Positions 1 to 10,610 of a stretch of 64,000 nt of DNA are shown one piece after another. The stretch comes from Heterohyrax brucei (Eukaryota > Chordata > Mammalia > Hyracoidea > Procaviidae). The stretch is taken from positions 21,433,501-21,497,500 of the forward strand of contig CM053140.1 of the NCBI GenBank assembly GCA_028571685.1, read 5' to 3'. The notes under the pieces were generated by a model that was not told the DNA's origin, searched no databases, and saw only the letters and a list, made by a program, of their open reading frames with translations. How positions within the stretch are numbered: position 1 is the first letter of the stretch; the number at the start of each line of letters is the position of its first letter. The position numbers and the translations under genes are program-made.

Positions 1-129
1 CAAACTTGACACTTAAGACACTTCACCCATTTGAAATAAAATATATAGTTGCTCCTGGACCTTCTGGTGTTAGTTACCGTGGAGCGGATTTCAACTGATG
101 GTCACTGCATGTGTGCAGAGGACAACTTC

Positions 130-255
130 TCCACATGGTTTTCAAGGCTGGGACCTTTGGTAACAGATCACCAGGCTTCTCTTCCAAGACATAGCTGGGT
201 GGGTTTGAAGTCATGACCTTTCAGCTAGTAATCTTAACCATTTACGCCTTCCAGG
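130..255 (-). repeat. Afrotherian SINE, partial
   Basis: Reverse-strand tRNA-derived SINE remnant (GTTTTCAAGGCTGGGACC, then GGTTTGAAGTCATGACC and CAGCTAGTAATCTTAACC, which are box-B-like and body segments). The same SINE sits at 37885-38025 in copy B, so it predates the block A/B duplication. Confidence 0.65.
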
Positions 256-859
256 GACTCCTTACTTGGCTTTTTATGATCTATATTTTCGCCTATTTTC
301 TTATACTTACATTCCATAGATTGGAGAAATGTGTTTAGGACCTTCATTCTACATTACATTTAGTTTCAAGGGAAACATATCCTCTAGTCATACTACAGAT
401 GTCACACATTCTTTACTCAATTTAAGTGTTACTTCTCTATGTTCAAAACTCTAAATTACAATTCTCTAGAAGTTGCACACTTCCCATTTACTTAAGGAAG
501 GACTGTGTAAAATAATTATTACAAATGACGAGGTAACATTTGCAGTGATGCGGCATGGCTGCCAAAGAATGAGTGAATCCGTCTCAGAAGTAAACCTGAA
601 CGCTCCCTAGAAGCAAAGATGACAAGACTGTATCTCACATAGTTTGGCCATGTTATCATGAGGGATGAGTCCCTACAGAAGACCATCATGCTTGGTAAAC
701 TACAGAGAGATGGCTTGATACAATAACTACAATTAATGCAAGCATAAAAAAATGATTTCATAAAGCCACAGGCCAGTCAACATCTTGTCCTATTGTATAC
801 GGGGTCACTAGGGGTTGTAATTCAAGAGACAGTAATCTAATAATGTGTGACTGACCCTC

Positions 860-960
860 GAGGATCTACTCAAGTATTGTGATTTGTTCTGAGGTTGAAC
901 CACTGACCTTTCAATCAGCAGCTGAGTGCATCACCATAGCGCACCACCAACGGTCCTCTT
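860..960 (-). repeat. Afrotherian SINE fragment
   Basis: Short minus-strand SINE remnant with GAGGTTGAACCACTGACC and CAATCAGCAGCTGAGTGC. It is matched at about 38640-38720 in copy B. Confidence 0.5.
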
Positions 961-1334
961 TATAACATATGCCTCCCATTTGGCCCTCATTGTTACATTC
1001 ACTATTACGAAACTGGCAATATGACTGCCTTTGGCTCCAAGAAGCCTTCAACCTCATAGCAAAAACTATGGCTGAATCACCAGGATCTAAGCTGGCTCAG
1101 ATCCTGTCTCAGCTAACCACTAAATTCTCTGACAATCACTGAGTGTTCGATCTTGATAAATCCCTCATCGGCCACATTACACTGTTATCTGCAGACCACG
1201 TAGGAATGGCCATATCGTTTGTCACATAATCATGATGAAAATGAGTGCTTTATAGTCACAGGAATGCTAGGAAACGTGCCTGTTATTTGCCTCCTGAATT
1301 TGGGATAAATTTGAGACAGATATGGGGAAATATG

Positions 1335-1440
1335 TAGCAGTCGGCTTCCAGAAAGATTACAGCCTTCCAAACCCTATGGGGCAGGCCACTGTTCTACACG
1401 GTCACTACGAATCAAACCTGACTTCAGGGCAATCTTTTTA
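1335..1440 (+). repeat. Afrotherian SINE fragment
   Basis: Decayed plus-strand SINE 3' half (AAACCCTATGGGGCAG, then a CACTACGAATCAAACC-like end). Copy B has the same fragment at about 39115-39215. Confidence 0.45.
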
Positions 1441-1559
1441 TAAAACGTTTCGAAATACACTTACTAATTTTCAACTCATGGTTTAAATTCACATCTGAAA
1501 CTCCTATAGCCATTGAAAAAAACAGATATATACAAACCTCATCATCATCTTATTTTGTG

Positions 1560-2190
1560 TATGAACAGCAACACTCAAAGCGCTACAGCACACTAGACAG
1601 ACAGGGTGGGCGCAGGGCATTCAGAGTCCGGCCAACCACCCTGAGCTTCCCGACTGTGTTTTTCAAAAAACGTCCAAGTTGATTCTGCTGACCCGAAAAA
1701 CCACTTTTCCTGAGCGACAGTCCCATGACTTCACTCGTTACTGCACCCAGAGACACTGCACCACCCACCTACCACGCATCCAGCCTGTGGTAGTTAAGAC
1801 AGCGGGTGTGCCCAGTAGCCTGGGAGCCACAAGGCGGCCGTTGAAGAAAGACGTTGGAGGGAGCTCCCCCCATGGAACACGCACCCTCCAGACACCTTTT
1901 CCCGTCTACACAGTCCAGCTAATGGCACGGCCCATGGCTCTCGAAGGATGTGTAAGACAGCAGGAACACAGCCTTCAGCTCCGTGGGCTGTACTTGCTTC
2001 TGGACCAAGCAAAACACACACAGACCCAAAACCTCCCTCACACAAGTGCTGTGGCGGGACCCAGCATGGCTGCCGGGCCGCAGATTAGCCCTTCCGCTTC
2101 CGGTTTTTGGCAATCCTGTCCTGCAATCTCATGGGCTCAGGACCCAGGCACAGAGGGCTCCACCTAGTGGCCATGGAGTTCAGTGACTTT
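1560..2190. promoter_or_regulatory. Decayed promoter-like segment, copy A
   Basis: This aligns to the GC-rich, CpG-containing segment at 39340-40010. Most CpGs of copy B are TG or CA here, and the GGTAAGG splice-donor-like site of copy B is missing (AATGGCACGGCCCATGG instead). Open frames across it in several registers are by-products of base composition. It reads as a former promoter and first exon that has lost CpGs by deamination; this is inference from the comparison. Confidence 0.35.
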
Positions 2191-2451
2191 CCCTTGGACT
2201 AAGGATCCACCTGCTGACGGCTCGACTGCCTCTGTAAACAAAAGCCTGAGTGTTCTGAAATGCCCAAAACTTAAAGACAATTCAGAAGGCAAAGATTTCT
2301 AATATGCCCGGGTAGCAAAGGAAGATGTATTTGCATACTTCTCCATTTGACAGTTAATATCTACCCCTCATATATATTTGCCAGTCTTTAAAATTGTTCT
2401 AAGTGCCTCCTTTGGCTTCTCTTTCATGGTTTGTCTTCTCTTGCATACCAG

Positions 2452-2552
2452 GCATCTTTCCTCAGGAACAGGCCACCTACTCTGCAAACCCAGTCTGAAT
2501 GCTGCAAGAGCTGAGGACAACTAAGATGGGTAATTTCCAGGACGAGAGGCAG
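2452..2552 (+). other. Exon-like 101-bp segment, copy A
   Basis: The segment is preceded by a pyrimidine-rich acceptor (CTTCTCTTGCATACCAG) and followed by the donor GTAAGC. Its paralogue at 40281-40381 is exactly the same length and has its own acceptor and donor. Copy A contains an ATG in fair context (CTAAGATGG) opening MGNFQDERQ up to the donor; copy B does not keep that frame. No protein family was recognised. It could be a 5'UTR or first coding exon of an unidentified gene, or a chance pairing of splice signals. Confidence 0.35.
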
Positions 2553-2572
2553 GTAAGCACTGTTCTTTCTGA

Positions 2573-2830
2573 GATTAGAATTGCCACCCCTGCTCTTCTT
2601 TGTTCATTGTTAGCTTGATATATATCCTTCTATCCTTTAATTTTCAGTTTGTTCCTGTCTTTAGGTCTCAAGTGAGTTTCTTGTAGACAACATACAGATG
2701 GGTCGTGTCTTTTGATCCAAGATGACACTCGGTGTCTCTTTACTGGAGCATTCAGTCCATTCACATTCAATGTAATTATTGATAGGTATGTGTTCACTGC
2801 TGCCATTGTGATATGTTTATTTTTATGTTG
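2573..2830 (-). pseudogene. L1 ORF2p, N-terminal remnant
   Basis: Read on the minus strand, the segment encodes the start of the L1 ORF2 endonuclease domain. Pieces such as NVNGLNAPVKRH, CCLQETHL and AGVAILIS are readable with frame changes. The element stops here, so the endonuclease is cut after its first quarter and reverse transcriptase is absent. Confidence 0.75.
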
Positions 2831-3269
2831 ATGTTTTCTCTGTTGTTCTTATTAGTCTGTTCTGGGACACTCTTTTTTGTGAGTTGATTTTTCACCTTTT
2901 TCAGAGCTGGTTTTACAGTTGTTGAGACTCGTGTGTTAGATTTCTTGAAATGGTAGGATACATCTTTGTTGTGCTTTACAGCTGCCCCTATGAACCCCCT
3001 TAATAAACTATTTATAAACCCAATTTTAATTACTACCAGTCTGGTCACCTTCCTCTCCATCTGGAAGGACTATAACGACTGTAGTACATCCCTCTTTTTA
3101 TTATGATGACACCATAGTTTTCATGATGATCACTAGATTGCTTCTTTCCAAATCAAAGCTGTGATTTACTTTGGAGCCTTCCCTAAATGAGTAGAGTATT
3201 GAGTAGTGTGTCGTTCTAAAATATAAAGTTAATGGTTTCGTTCTTCTAAGCCAAAGCCAAGAACTTCTT

Positions 3270-4189
3270 TCAGTATTTCTTATAGTTTGGGTTTGGTTTT
3301 TTACAAAGTCTCTTGAGTTTCTGTTTATCTGAGAATGTCTTAATTTCATTTTCGTACTTGAAAGATAGTTTTGCAGGATATATAATTCTTGGTTGGAAGT
3401 TCTTCTCCTTCAAGACTTTGAATGTGTCGTGCCACTGTCTCTGTGCCAGTATGGTTTCTGCTGAGAAATCTGACGAGAGCCTACAGGGTTTCCCCCTGAA
3501 TGTTAGCTTTGCCTTGAGTCTTGCTGCCTTTAAGAGTTGCTGCTTGTGTTTCATTTTGTTAAGCTTGACTATAATATGTCTTGGAGTCTTTCTTTTGAGA
3601 TCTATATTGGGTGGTGTACGATATGCATCTGAGATGTCTATATTCTCTTCCTTCATGATTTCTGGGAAGTTTTCTTTCAGCAGCTCAGCAACAATACTCT
3701 CTGTGGTCTCAGATGTCTCACCTGTTCAGGGACTCCAATTAATCGAAGGTTGTTCCTCTTAATAGAGTCCCACATGCTTCTTAATGTTTCTTCATTTTTC
3801 TTGTTTCTTTTTTCTGATTTCTGCTCGTAGACACTGGCATCAGTAGCTCTGTCTTCCAAGTCAGAAATTCTTTTTTCCATTTGTTCCATTCTGTTTTCTT
3901 GGCTTTGCATGGAAGTTTCTCTGTCTTTGATTTTCTTCTTGATCTGTTGGATTTCAAAGTACTGGTGTCCCATCAGATCGAACAACTTGCTTAATTTTTC
4001 ATTTTGTTCTGCTGCATTTTGTATAAGGTCTAGAAGGGCTCTGTATATAATCAATTTGTATTCACTTCCTGATGCTTTCATAAAAGTTTCTTCATCTGGA
4101 AAACTCCTTGGTTGCTTTGTTTGGGAGGCTTCTGAAGCCATGAGTGATTGCTTGTATGCCACAATTGTCTGTTGCTTTTTGGGTCCCAT
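3270..4189 (-). pseudogene. L1 ORF1p, frameshifted
   Basis: The first 170 codons (4189-3677) start MGPKKQQT and contain a long heptad-rich, Lys/Glu/Gln-rich coiled coil (around residues 60-150), as in L1 ORF1p, the trimeric RNA-binding chaperone of L1 particles. The reading then shifts frame near 3680. The C-terminal half (RRM/CTD type, with PRHIIVKL and ILAQRQWHDTFKVLKEKN) continues from 3656 to 3270. The two halves together are close to normal ORF1p length, so one small indel broke the gene. Confidence 0.85.
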
Positions 4190-5189
4190 GTGAGTATATA
4201 GAGGCTGGAAGAGGTACTGTGAGGATGGATTGCAAATGTTTCTCTAGGCTGTCTTCAAATGTAAAGCAAAAGGTATCTGACCAGTTCACAAGTCAGTTAG
4301 GTTTTCAGGTGTAGAGGTCCCTCTTCTCATCTGACAAAGTAAGCACCATTATATCCAACCCCAGATGATAACAAACTAGTTCAGAATACAGCAATGCTAC
4401 TGCCCTGTTGGCCTCTACTGACAGGGCCTAGCCTTATCCAACACTGCGTCGAGTACTGGTTTTGTAATAGAAAAGCACTCTCCTGTGGGCAGGCTCTGGC
4501 TCCCAAGCTAAGAATTAGGTCCAGCTGCGGCCACTGTATCCAAGATGGCGTCCTCCACACAGGCAGCAGACAGGGGGGCTAAAGGTGCCCAGAGGTAGTG
4601 ATTCCTCTGCTTCTGTTGCAGGGCCCCCAATGTAGGCAGCACTGTGCAAAATCACTACTTTTCTGATGGAGAAGCGCTGTCCCGTTTGCAGGCGCTGGCT
4701 CCCAGGCTAAGAACGAGGTCCCGCCAAAATCTCGGTACCAACATGACGTCCTGCACCCTGACCGCGGAGCTCCGCACAAACCCCACTGAGGCAGCTGCAA
4801 AACGAAAGGCTCAAAGTGTCTAGATTAACAGAGTCCCAAGCCTGGCTCTCAGAATATGGGAATTTCGCCGGCCTATTCCCGCAGCAGCACGTCTGAGTCC
4901 AGCCCAGGCAAGGCCCAGCTCCGCCTGCGAGCCGAGACAGAGGGAAAAAAAAGTCAAAATGGTGCATTTACCTTCCGTCCGTGAGAGCCGGGGCTAGCCA
5001 GGAGCGGGAGTCAGCGAAAGAGAGGAGGTTTTTCGCTGAGTGGTATGAAGTCCCAATTAACAGCTCTGTGCTGTGTCCTGAGGCTGATTAGGTGCTCAGA
5101 AGGCTCTGTTTGATTGTCAATTCAGGTCTTGGTTTCCAGAGGGATAGAAGGAGACGTGGGCTTAGTCGGCCATCTTGACTCCGCCCCCC
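4190..5189 (-). promoter_or_regulatory. L1 5'UTR with internal tandem repeat
   Basis: This is the promoter-bearing 5'UTR of the L1. Two similar segments about 200 bp apart share CAGGC-CTGGCTCCCA-GCTAAGAA on the plus strand (near 4468-4560 and 4667-4760), suggesting a duplicated monomer. CpG content is higher than in the surroundings. The ORF1 start codon lies at 4189. Confidence 0.6.
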
Positions 5190-5339
5190 AGCACTGTTCT
5201 TTCTGATGGTAAAAGGTGATGTTCTTTTGAAAATGACTACTACAAACAAATTTTCCTTTTTTCTCAGGTACACACATGTATAACAAGTTCATAATGTGCA
5301 TTCATCTGAAGTGGTCAATGCCTCAGTCTTGACATTTGG

Positions 5340-5690
5340 ATATATACTTATATAACCTCGTCTAACATCAAGGGCCCATTTTGCGGGAACTTGCATAAAA
5401 TGGGAATTCCAGAACAATTGTGCTCTTAAGGAATCTGGATATGGATCAAGAGGCAGTCATGCAAACACAACAAGGGGACACTGCATGGTTCAAAGTCAGG
5501 AAAGATGTGTGTCAGAGTTGTATGTTTTCATCATACCTTTTTAATGTGTATATCTAGCAAATAATCTGAGAAGCTGGTTTCAACAAAGAAGAACAAGGGA
5601 TCAGGACTGGACGACGACTCACTAATCTTCATTACACAGGCAACCCACCTTACTTGCTGGAAGTGAAGGAGACCTGAAGTACTGACTGAT
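5340..5690 (+). mobile_element. RTE/BovB-type LINE fragment (RT region)
   Basis: Plus-strand RTE LINE sequence, recognisable by AAAATGGGAATTCCAGAACA and GGAATCTGGATATGGATCAA, which belong to the reverse transcriptase region of BovB-like elements. Copy B carries the same fragment at 40560-40900. It is heavily decayed with no open frame. Confidence 0.65.
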
Positions 5691-5829
5691 GAAGAACAAG
5701 GACCACAGCCTTCAGGATGGATTGCACCTGGTCACAGATTGACTGTGTTCCCTCAACAATCTGTGGCAGTTTGGCTGTGCCATAATTCTTGGTATTGTGT
5801 GATCTGCCTCCATGTTCCTGCCTCTATAA

Positions 5830-6205
5830 TATTCATAAGGGTGGATGGGGAGCAGTTGTGTTAGCAGAGCAAGATTCAATGTGTAAGTTGGTTTTATGCC
5901 TTGTGGTGCTCTCTTGAGATATAAAGGAAAAAAATCCAGCAGAGAGAATTGGGAACCTCACACCATCAAGAAAGCAGCACAGGGAGAAGAGTGTGTCCTT
6001 CAGACCCGAGGTTCCTGCACCAAGATGCTCCCCAACCAAAGACTGACGCAACACAAGAACTTTACTCCAGAGCCGACAGAGGGAAAGCCCTTTCCCTGAA
6101 TGTGGTCTTGTAACTGACTGGACTGTGTAAGAATGAACTTTTCTCTTTGAAAGCCATCCACTTTGTGGTATTTCTGTTAGCAAAGCACTAGCTGACTAAA
6201 ATACC
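5830..6205 (+). mobile_element. MaLR-like LTR fragment
   Basis: The segment ends ...GCCATCCACTTTGTGGTATTTCTGTTAGC, the typical 3' end of the MLT1-like LTR family in this genome, with CAGCAGAGAGAATTGGGAACC inside. Copy B has it at 41040-41400. Confidence 0.55.
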
Positions 6206-6299
6206 AACATCAAGAAAACAAAAATCCTCGCAACTGGACCAGTAAGCAACATTGTGATAAATGGAGAAAGCACTGAGGTTGTCACAGATTTCATTATAC

Positions 6300-6640
6300 C
6301 TTAGCTTTTTCTTCTTCTTTCCCAAGTTCCACAGCTTGGTTGTGGACTCAGGAATCCTATTCTAATGAGAGGCCAAACCTTTGCCTTTAAGGGAGAGTAT
6401 ATACATAAAGAATAAATTAAACCTTTACTCAGAAATCAGAAAAAATTTGTTATTTTGAAAAGGAAAACCCCAATGTTTTGTTTTATATGGTATCTAATAT
6501 TAAAGCTCCTCAAAATCTCAAGAATTGATAAACTTTTGTCTGACATATGACACTGCAGACCAGATCAAATAAATATTTTTCAATCAATCTTATAGTGTAG
6601 TACCCCTTTAAATAGCAAAAATGAACTTACCCGTCAACCC
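6300..6640. repeat. Duplicated block shared with 26850-27180
   Basis: Shared phrases include CTTATTCTAATAAGAGGGCA against CCTATTCTAATGAGAGGCCA, TTTGCCTTTAAGGGAGA, and AATATTTTTCAATAAATTTTATAG-like text, in the same order and orientation. No coding potential was seen in either copy. Confidence 0.6.
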
Positions 6641-6664
6641 ACAGAAAAACGACACGAACTATAA

Positions 6665-6900
6665 AATGTAAAATCATACTTGTAGACACAGGAGACTAAA
6701 TAGGCAGCTCCTTCCTGGAGGTGGGATGAGAAGGCAGAAAGGAACAGGAGCTGTCTGAATGGAAAGGAAGGGTATGCTATCACATTAGAGGGATTGCAAC
6801 GAGGGCCATATTAACAATATGTGTCTAAATTTATGTATGCGAAAGCAACTTGAGTGGTCAACTTTTAAACAAAGCATTATACTACAGCATGAAAAAAAAA
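6665..6900 (+). mobile_element. L1 3'UTR fragment
   Basis: The segment has GGTGGGATGAGAAGGCAGAAAG, TGCTATCACATTAGAGGG and a short A-run (6891-6900), matching the 3'UTR layout also seen at 29600-30690 and 34745-35932. The surrounding block at 57090 lacks it, so it inserted after that duplication or was lost there. Confidence 0.55.
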
Positions 6901-7246
6901 GCGACATGGAAAGCAAAGGTATATGAAGTGAAAGTATGACAAATATCTATTAATTTAAGACCAGTAATTTACCTGAAATGTTTTGGACATTATGTTAAGT
7001 CTGTAATTGAAACAAAGTTTGCCTCAACAGTCCAGGTTTGCACTCAACTTTTCCTAGGTCCCATATTTTGCCCAGTCTAGGTTCTATCAACTGCCTTTGG
7101 AAATCACAGTCTCTCTGGTCACCTGGTCAGGGTCGAAACATTTTTACAGGCCATTTCAGGTGTGTCTCAAGCTTCCCCTGCAACAAAGACAACTTGTTTA
7201 CAGTTCTTTCACAATTTCGATACACCCAATTTCAGATAATTATAAT

Positions 7247-7400
7247 ACAGTGCCGTTGAATCAATTCTGACTCATAAAGACTCTATAGGACAGAGAAGAA
7301 CTGCTCCATAGTTTCCAAGGAGCACCTCGTGGATTAGAACTGCCCGTCTCCTGGTTAGCAGAGTAGCACTAAACCACTATGCCACCAGAGTTTCCTCGGA
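7247..7400 (-). repeat. Afrotherian SINE
   Basis: Near full-length minus-strand SINE: CAATTCTGACTCATAAAGAC at its 3' side, GGAGCACCTCGTGGATTAGA in the middle and CACTATGCCACCAGAGTTTC at the tRNA-related 5' end. Shared with 57488-57645. Confidence 0.85.
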
Positions 7401-7754
7401 TAATTATAGACAGTAGCAATTCTTGTTGGTACTTATCTTAAAAATGTCTCCACCTAGTTGGAAAAGGTCTTTCAGAAGCTGTTCTGGAGCTATAGCACTT
7501 CAGAGGCTGGAGAACAGGGAGCGGTGATCTTGCCCTGCTCTCATTCCTTTGACTCATAAAAGATACACGTGAGTTTTGAAGAGCAAAAGATAATTTATTT
7601 CCCTTTTACTCTTATGAAACTATTACTTAAGACAAACATACCTTTTATCTTGTCTAGGACCTTCAGCCAAGGTCTGTAAGTTGGTCTTTGCAGTTCAATC
7701 ACAGTTATTTTCTTGATCTACTCAAAAATTCTGCTTTCTTAGCCACCTCAATCG

Positions 7755-7915
7755 GAAACCCTGGTGGCCATACTGGGTGAAGTGCAGCATTTGCTAACCG
7801 AAAGGTCACCAGTTGGAATCCACCAGGCGCTCCCTGGAAACTCTATGGGGCAGTTTTACTCGGACCTCTAGGGTCACTAGCAGTTGGACCTGACTCGACA
7901 GCAGTGGGTTTTTAT
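7755..7915 (+). repeat. Afrotherian SINE
   Basis: Plus-strand SINE from GGAAACCCTGGTGGCCATAC through the B-box-like CCAGTTGGAATCCACCAGG to CTGACTCGACAGCAGTGGG. The same insertion is at 58017-58180. Confidence 0.88.
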
Positions 7916-8484
7916 CCACCTCAATTAGCTTAGCCAAGATACTCCCCACGCTGAGGAGGAGGATTTGGGCATGAAAGATTTCTTCGACATGTGGAACTAG
8001 CTGTCAGTCTCCAAGAATTGGAACTAGAAATATCCTAAAATCAGACTGGGGGTGTGGGGGGACTCTGCTACAAGTAAAGCTTATACTGGCCATGACTCGA
8101 CAAGACACGGAAGTCTCAACAAGACATATAAGACAAAGAGACTAAAGAAACACTTAACAGAAAAACATTTCTTCACAAAAATAGAGACAGTGCACATGAT
8201 AATAGGAAAAATAAAACCAAGTCTGGGGTTAAATTGGCCCCATTTGAAACCCAAGGTCAAACTTTTGGAGCTTTCCACACACAACAAACACTGCCTACCT
8301 GACTAACACAATCTTTCAAAACTTCTCACAGAAAATTACAAACCAGGGGTCTCTGCACCTGAATACAAACTTGACCAAAATACTGAATGGCTGAAAAATA
8401 GGTTTCTGGACAGAAGGCCAGTATGAAAAGTAAAGCTGGTCGGGCAGAAAAAGTTTAAAAGAAGTTCTCTGGCTCTAGCCAAGT

Positions 8485-9385
8485 GTCCAGGAGGTGGAGG
8501 GATGACCCACACAACCAGAAACCAAGGTGGGGTCACAACGAAAGGAGGTGGAACGAGTACCCACCAAGTGCAGAAAAATGAGAGCCATCAGTCTTGGCAG
8601 CTGCTTATTTCTCCATTGTGGGCAAGTGAACATCTGCAGGACAGACACAAAGGGTGTCAATCAGAGGTGAGGACAGAGATGAGAGAAAAGGAATGGTCCA
8701 AGAAGACACAGTACCAGCAGATTCTTTTCTCCAGAATGAGGCAACAGTAGCCAAGAATCGAGTAGGGTAAGGGGGATCTGACCCCACCCACAAGGCTTTA
8801 TGGATGTCTTCTGCCTGTTACCAAAAGTCTAGGCCTTCCAGGACTTTTCCCTAGGACTTACTGCAAAATTCAAACCCAAAGACAAAGCGGGCCAAGACAA
8901 TTGAGGGTTATCAGTTCCCAGCCCTCTATTCAAAAGGAGAGGCCACAAACCCAACACATGTATCCAGAACTTTCTAAAGAGAAGACCAAACACAAGGGAA
9001 AAGGGGGGAATAGTTGTACTGTGGAGGAAGGAGAGACAGGCAAGTTTAAGAAGCAGAGAAGAAAGATTTTCTTGTTCCTTTACCTGTCCATAACCCGGAG
9101 TAGTCACACATCTTTGGACAAGGCTTGTAGTCACAATTGTCTGGCGGCTGCTTGTCTGGTCATTTCAGTAAGGTAGCTTGTCCACATCCATCCTTCAGGG
9201 TCAGGGGTCTTTCATTGTGGACACAGGGAAGCTTAAATATGATAAATCTGGAATGATGCTTGCATCCACAACGGAAGTTCATGATTACAAAGAAAAATGT
9301 TCAGACTATTGAGGCCAGGTGGAGCCATCCAAAGGATATCAATCAGACAGGAATCACATGGACATAGATGGACCACAGAAACTCT
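8485..9385. other. No gene recognised
   Basis: Single-copy-looking DNA between block D and the next SINE. Open frames here are under 105 codons, overlap on both strands and show no family motif. Nothing functional can be supported. Confidence 0.5.
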
Positions 9386-9520
9386 CAGGGCATACCAGTC
9401 AAGTGTTGTCTTCTAACCAAAGGATCAGCAATTCAAATCCAGTAGGCAAGCCTTAGAAACTCCATGGTGCAGTTGGACCCACTGTGAGTTGCAATGGACT
9501 TGACAGCAGTGGGACTGATT
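9385..9520 (+). repeat. Afrotherian SINE, partial
   Basis: Plus-strand SINE lacking its first part (CTAACCAAAGGATCAGCAATT ... GGACTTGACAGCAGTGGGAC). Confidence 0.7.
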
Positions 9521-10120
9521 TATTGTATTTTTGTCTAGACCATGCAGGAGGGTACTGCAGCCATCCTAGTGAGAGATGTTGGTGGCCTGCACGAAGACTG
9601 AGGGAATGCACACACACTGAATGCAAGGACATATGAAATATTCAGGAGGCAGAAGAGACAGCCTGTGGTGACGATGGACATGGGAGGTGACAAATAAGAA
9701 GCACCAAGTTTGGGACATCAGGCTCTGTATTTGGTGACAGGGGAAGGAGCAGTTTCAGAGATGACAAAGACTTTAGGGTGGCCATGCTGGGGCCAAGTAG
9801 TCGAAGTAATGTCCCAGGAGGGGAGTGGGCAAGGGGTATGGATTGGACACCTAGAGTTGGTCAGCAGAATCCACATAAATGGATGAGTTCACTCAGCAAA
9901 TTAAGAACAATACAGGAAGGGTTTGATACAAATAATGGTAGAGAAACGATTTCATTATCAATTAGAGCCTGAGGCCTTTCTTACTTGTGGGCTCGGTTGT
10001 CAGGACAGGTGCCAGAGAGGATGCTGGGAAGGACATGGAAGTCACAGCTTCTGCAGAAGAAACACCAGAATGGAAATCTAAGGAGAATGCTCTCTAAGAA
10101 TATGCCAATGGCTAGTAGGG
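9521..10120. other. No gene recognised
   Basis: Purine-rich intergenic DNA that looks like an old, unidentified repeat (GAGGGTACTGCAGCCATCC, then GAAGGAGCAGTTTCAGAGATG). No open frame with recognisable features. Confidence 0.4.
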
Positions 10121-10124
10121 ATGA

Positions 10125-10610
10125 CATGCTGTCTTAGTCACGTGGTGCTGCTCCAACAGAAATATTACAAGTACAAGGCTTTTCAAAGAGAAATTTTATT
10201 CTGCCAGTATACAGTAGACTACAAGTCAAAATTCAGATCCAGGAGAAGGCTTTCACTGTTGGCTCTGGAACAAGGTCTTTGCCTTCACTTTTCCCCTGGT
10301 TGGGGAGCATGTAAAGCACAGGGACCTGAGGTCCTTCTCCAAGGACGTGCTCTGCTCCTGCTACACCTTCTTGTTGCTATAAAGTCCCCAAATCTCTCTG
10401 CTGGCTTCTTTCTTTTCTATCTCAAGGAATTGCCTCAAGGCACAACACAATCATACACACTGAGTCCTGCCCCACCAACACAAATGTCACCAATCCTCCC
10501 TCGTGAACATCACAGAGGCAAGGTTTATAGCATATAGGTACATCACACAGTATCAGGAATCATGGTCTAGCCAAATTGCTACACACATCTTTGGGAGGAC
10601 ACAACACAAA
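10125..10610 (-). mobile_element. MaLR-like LTR
   Basis: Minus-strand LTR. It opens with TGTCTTAGTCACGTGGTGCTG and CAAAGAGAAATTTTATTCTG (antisense of the poly(A)-signal end) and closes with AGGACACAACACAAACCACA. It is the same family as 15153-15668 and 33240-33645. Its far end, together with the next 240 bp, is repeated at 42230-42600 (block F). Confidence 0.6.

Larger units (their letters stand above)
2573..5189 (-). mobile_element. LINE-1, 5'-complete, 3'-truncated
   Basis: A minus-strand L1. It begins at 5189 with GGGGGGCGGAGTCAAGATGG, typical of an L1 5'UTR start. It runs through the 5'UTR (5189-4190) and ORF1 (4189-3270), and ends inside the ORF2 endonuclease region at 2573. It is bounded by a 17-bp target duplication, AGCACTGTTCTTTCTGA at 2556-2572 and 5190-5206. 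The duplicated copy B has no insertion at the matching place (about 40380-40410). There is no poly(A)/poly(T) at the 3' end, and 3' truncation with an intact 5' end is the opposite of the usual L1 pattern. Confidence 0.88.
1..6300. repeat. Segmental duplication block A (copy A)
   Basis: This stretch aligns by eye, with gaps, to about 37179-41470. Shared landmarks in order are the opening CAAACTTGACACTT, SINE fragments, a GC-rich promoter-like segment, a 101-bp exon-like segment, RTE LINE pieces and a MaLR-like LTR piece. Copy A alone carries the L1 at 2573-5189. Copy B alone carries a 29-bp minisatellite and about 0.5 kb of extra sequence near its start. Copy A runs off the left edge of the window. 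Divergence is high, so the duplication is old. Confidence 0.8.
6900..8480. repeat. Segmental duplication block D, copy 1
   Basis: Collinear with 57090-58730. Both copies carry one minus-strand and one plus-strand Afrotherian SINE at the same positions, and the conserved run CACTTAACAGAAAAACATTT. The two copies are then followed by different sequence: unique DNA here, block E at 58740. A recombination breakpoint therefore lies near the shared CTGGCTCTAG. Confidence 0.8.

Noticed and set aside
1679-2186. A 162-codon plus-strand frame in copy A
   Set aside because: It overlaps other frames on both strands in a GC-richer segment, has no family motif, and copy B does not keep the frame.
7247-7400. 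Possible tRNA gene in the SINE 5' part
   Set aside because: The tRNA-related region is a diverged SINE head with body and tail attached, repeated many times; no intact cloverleaf.
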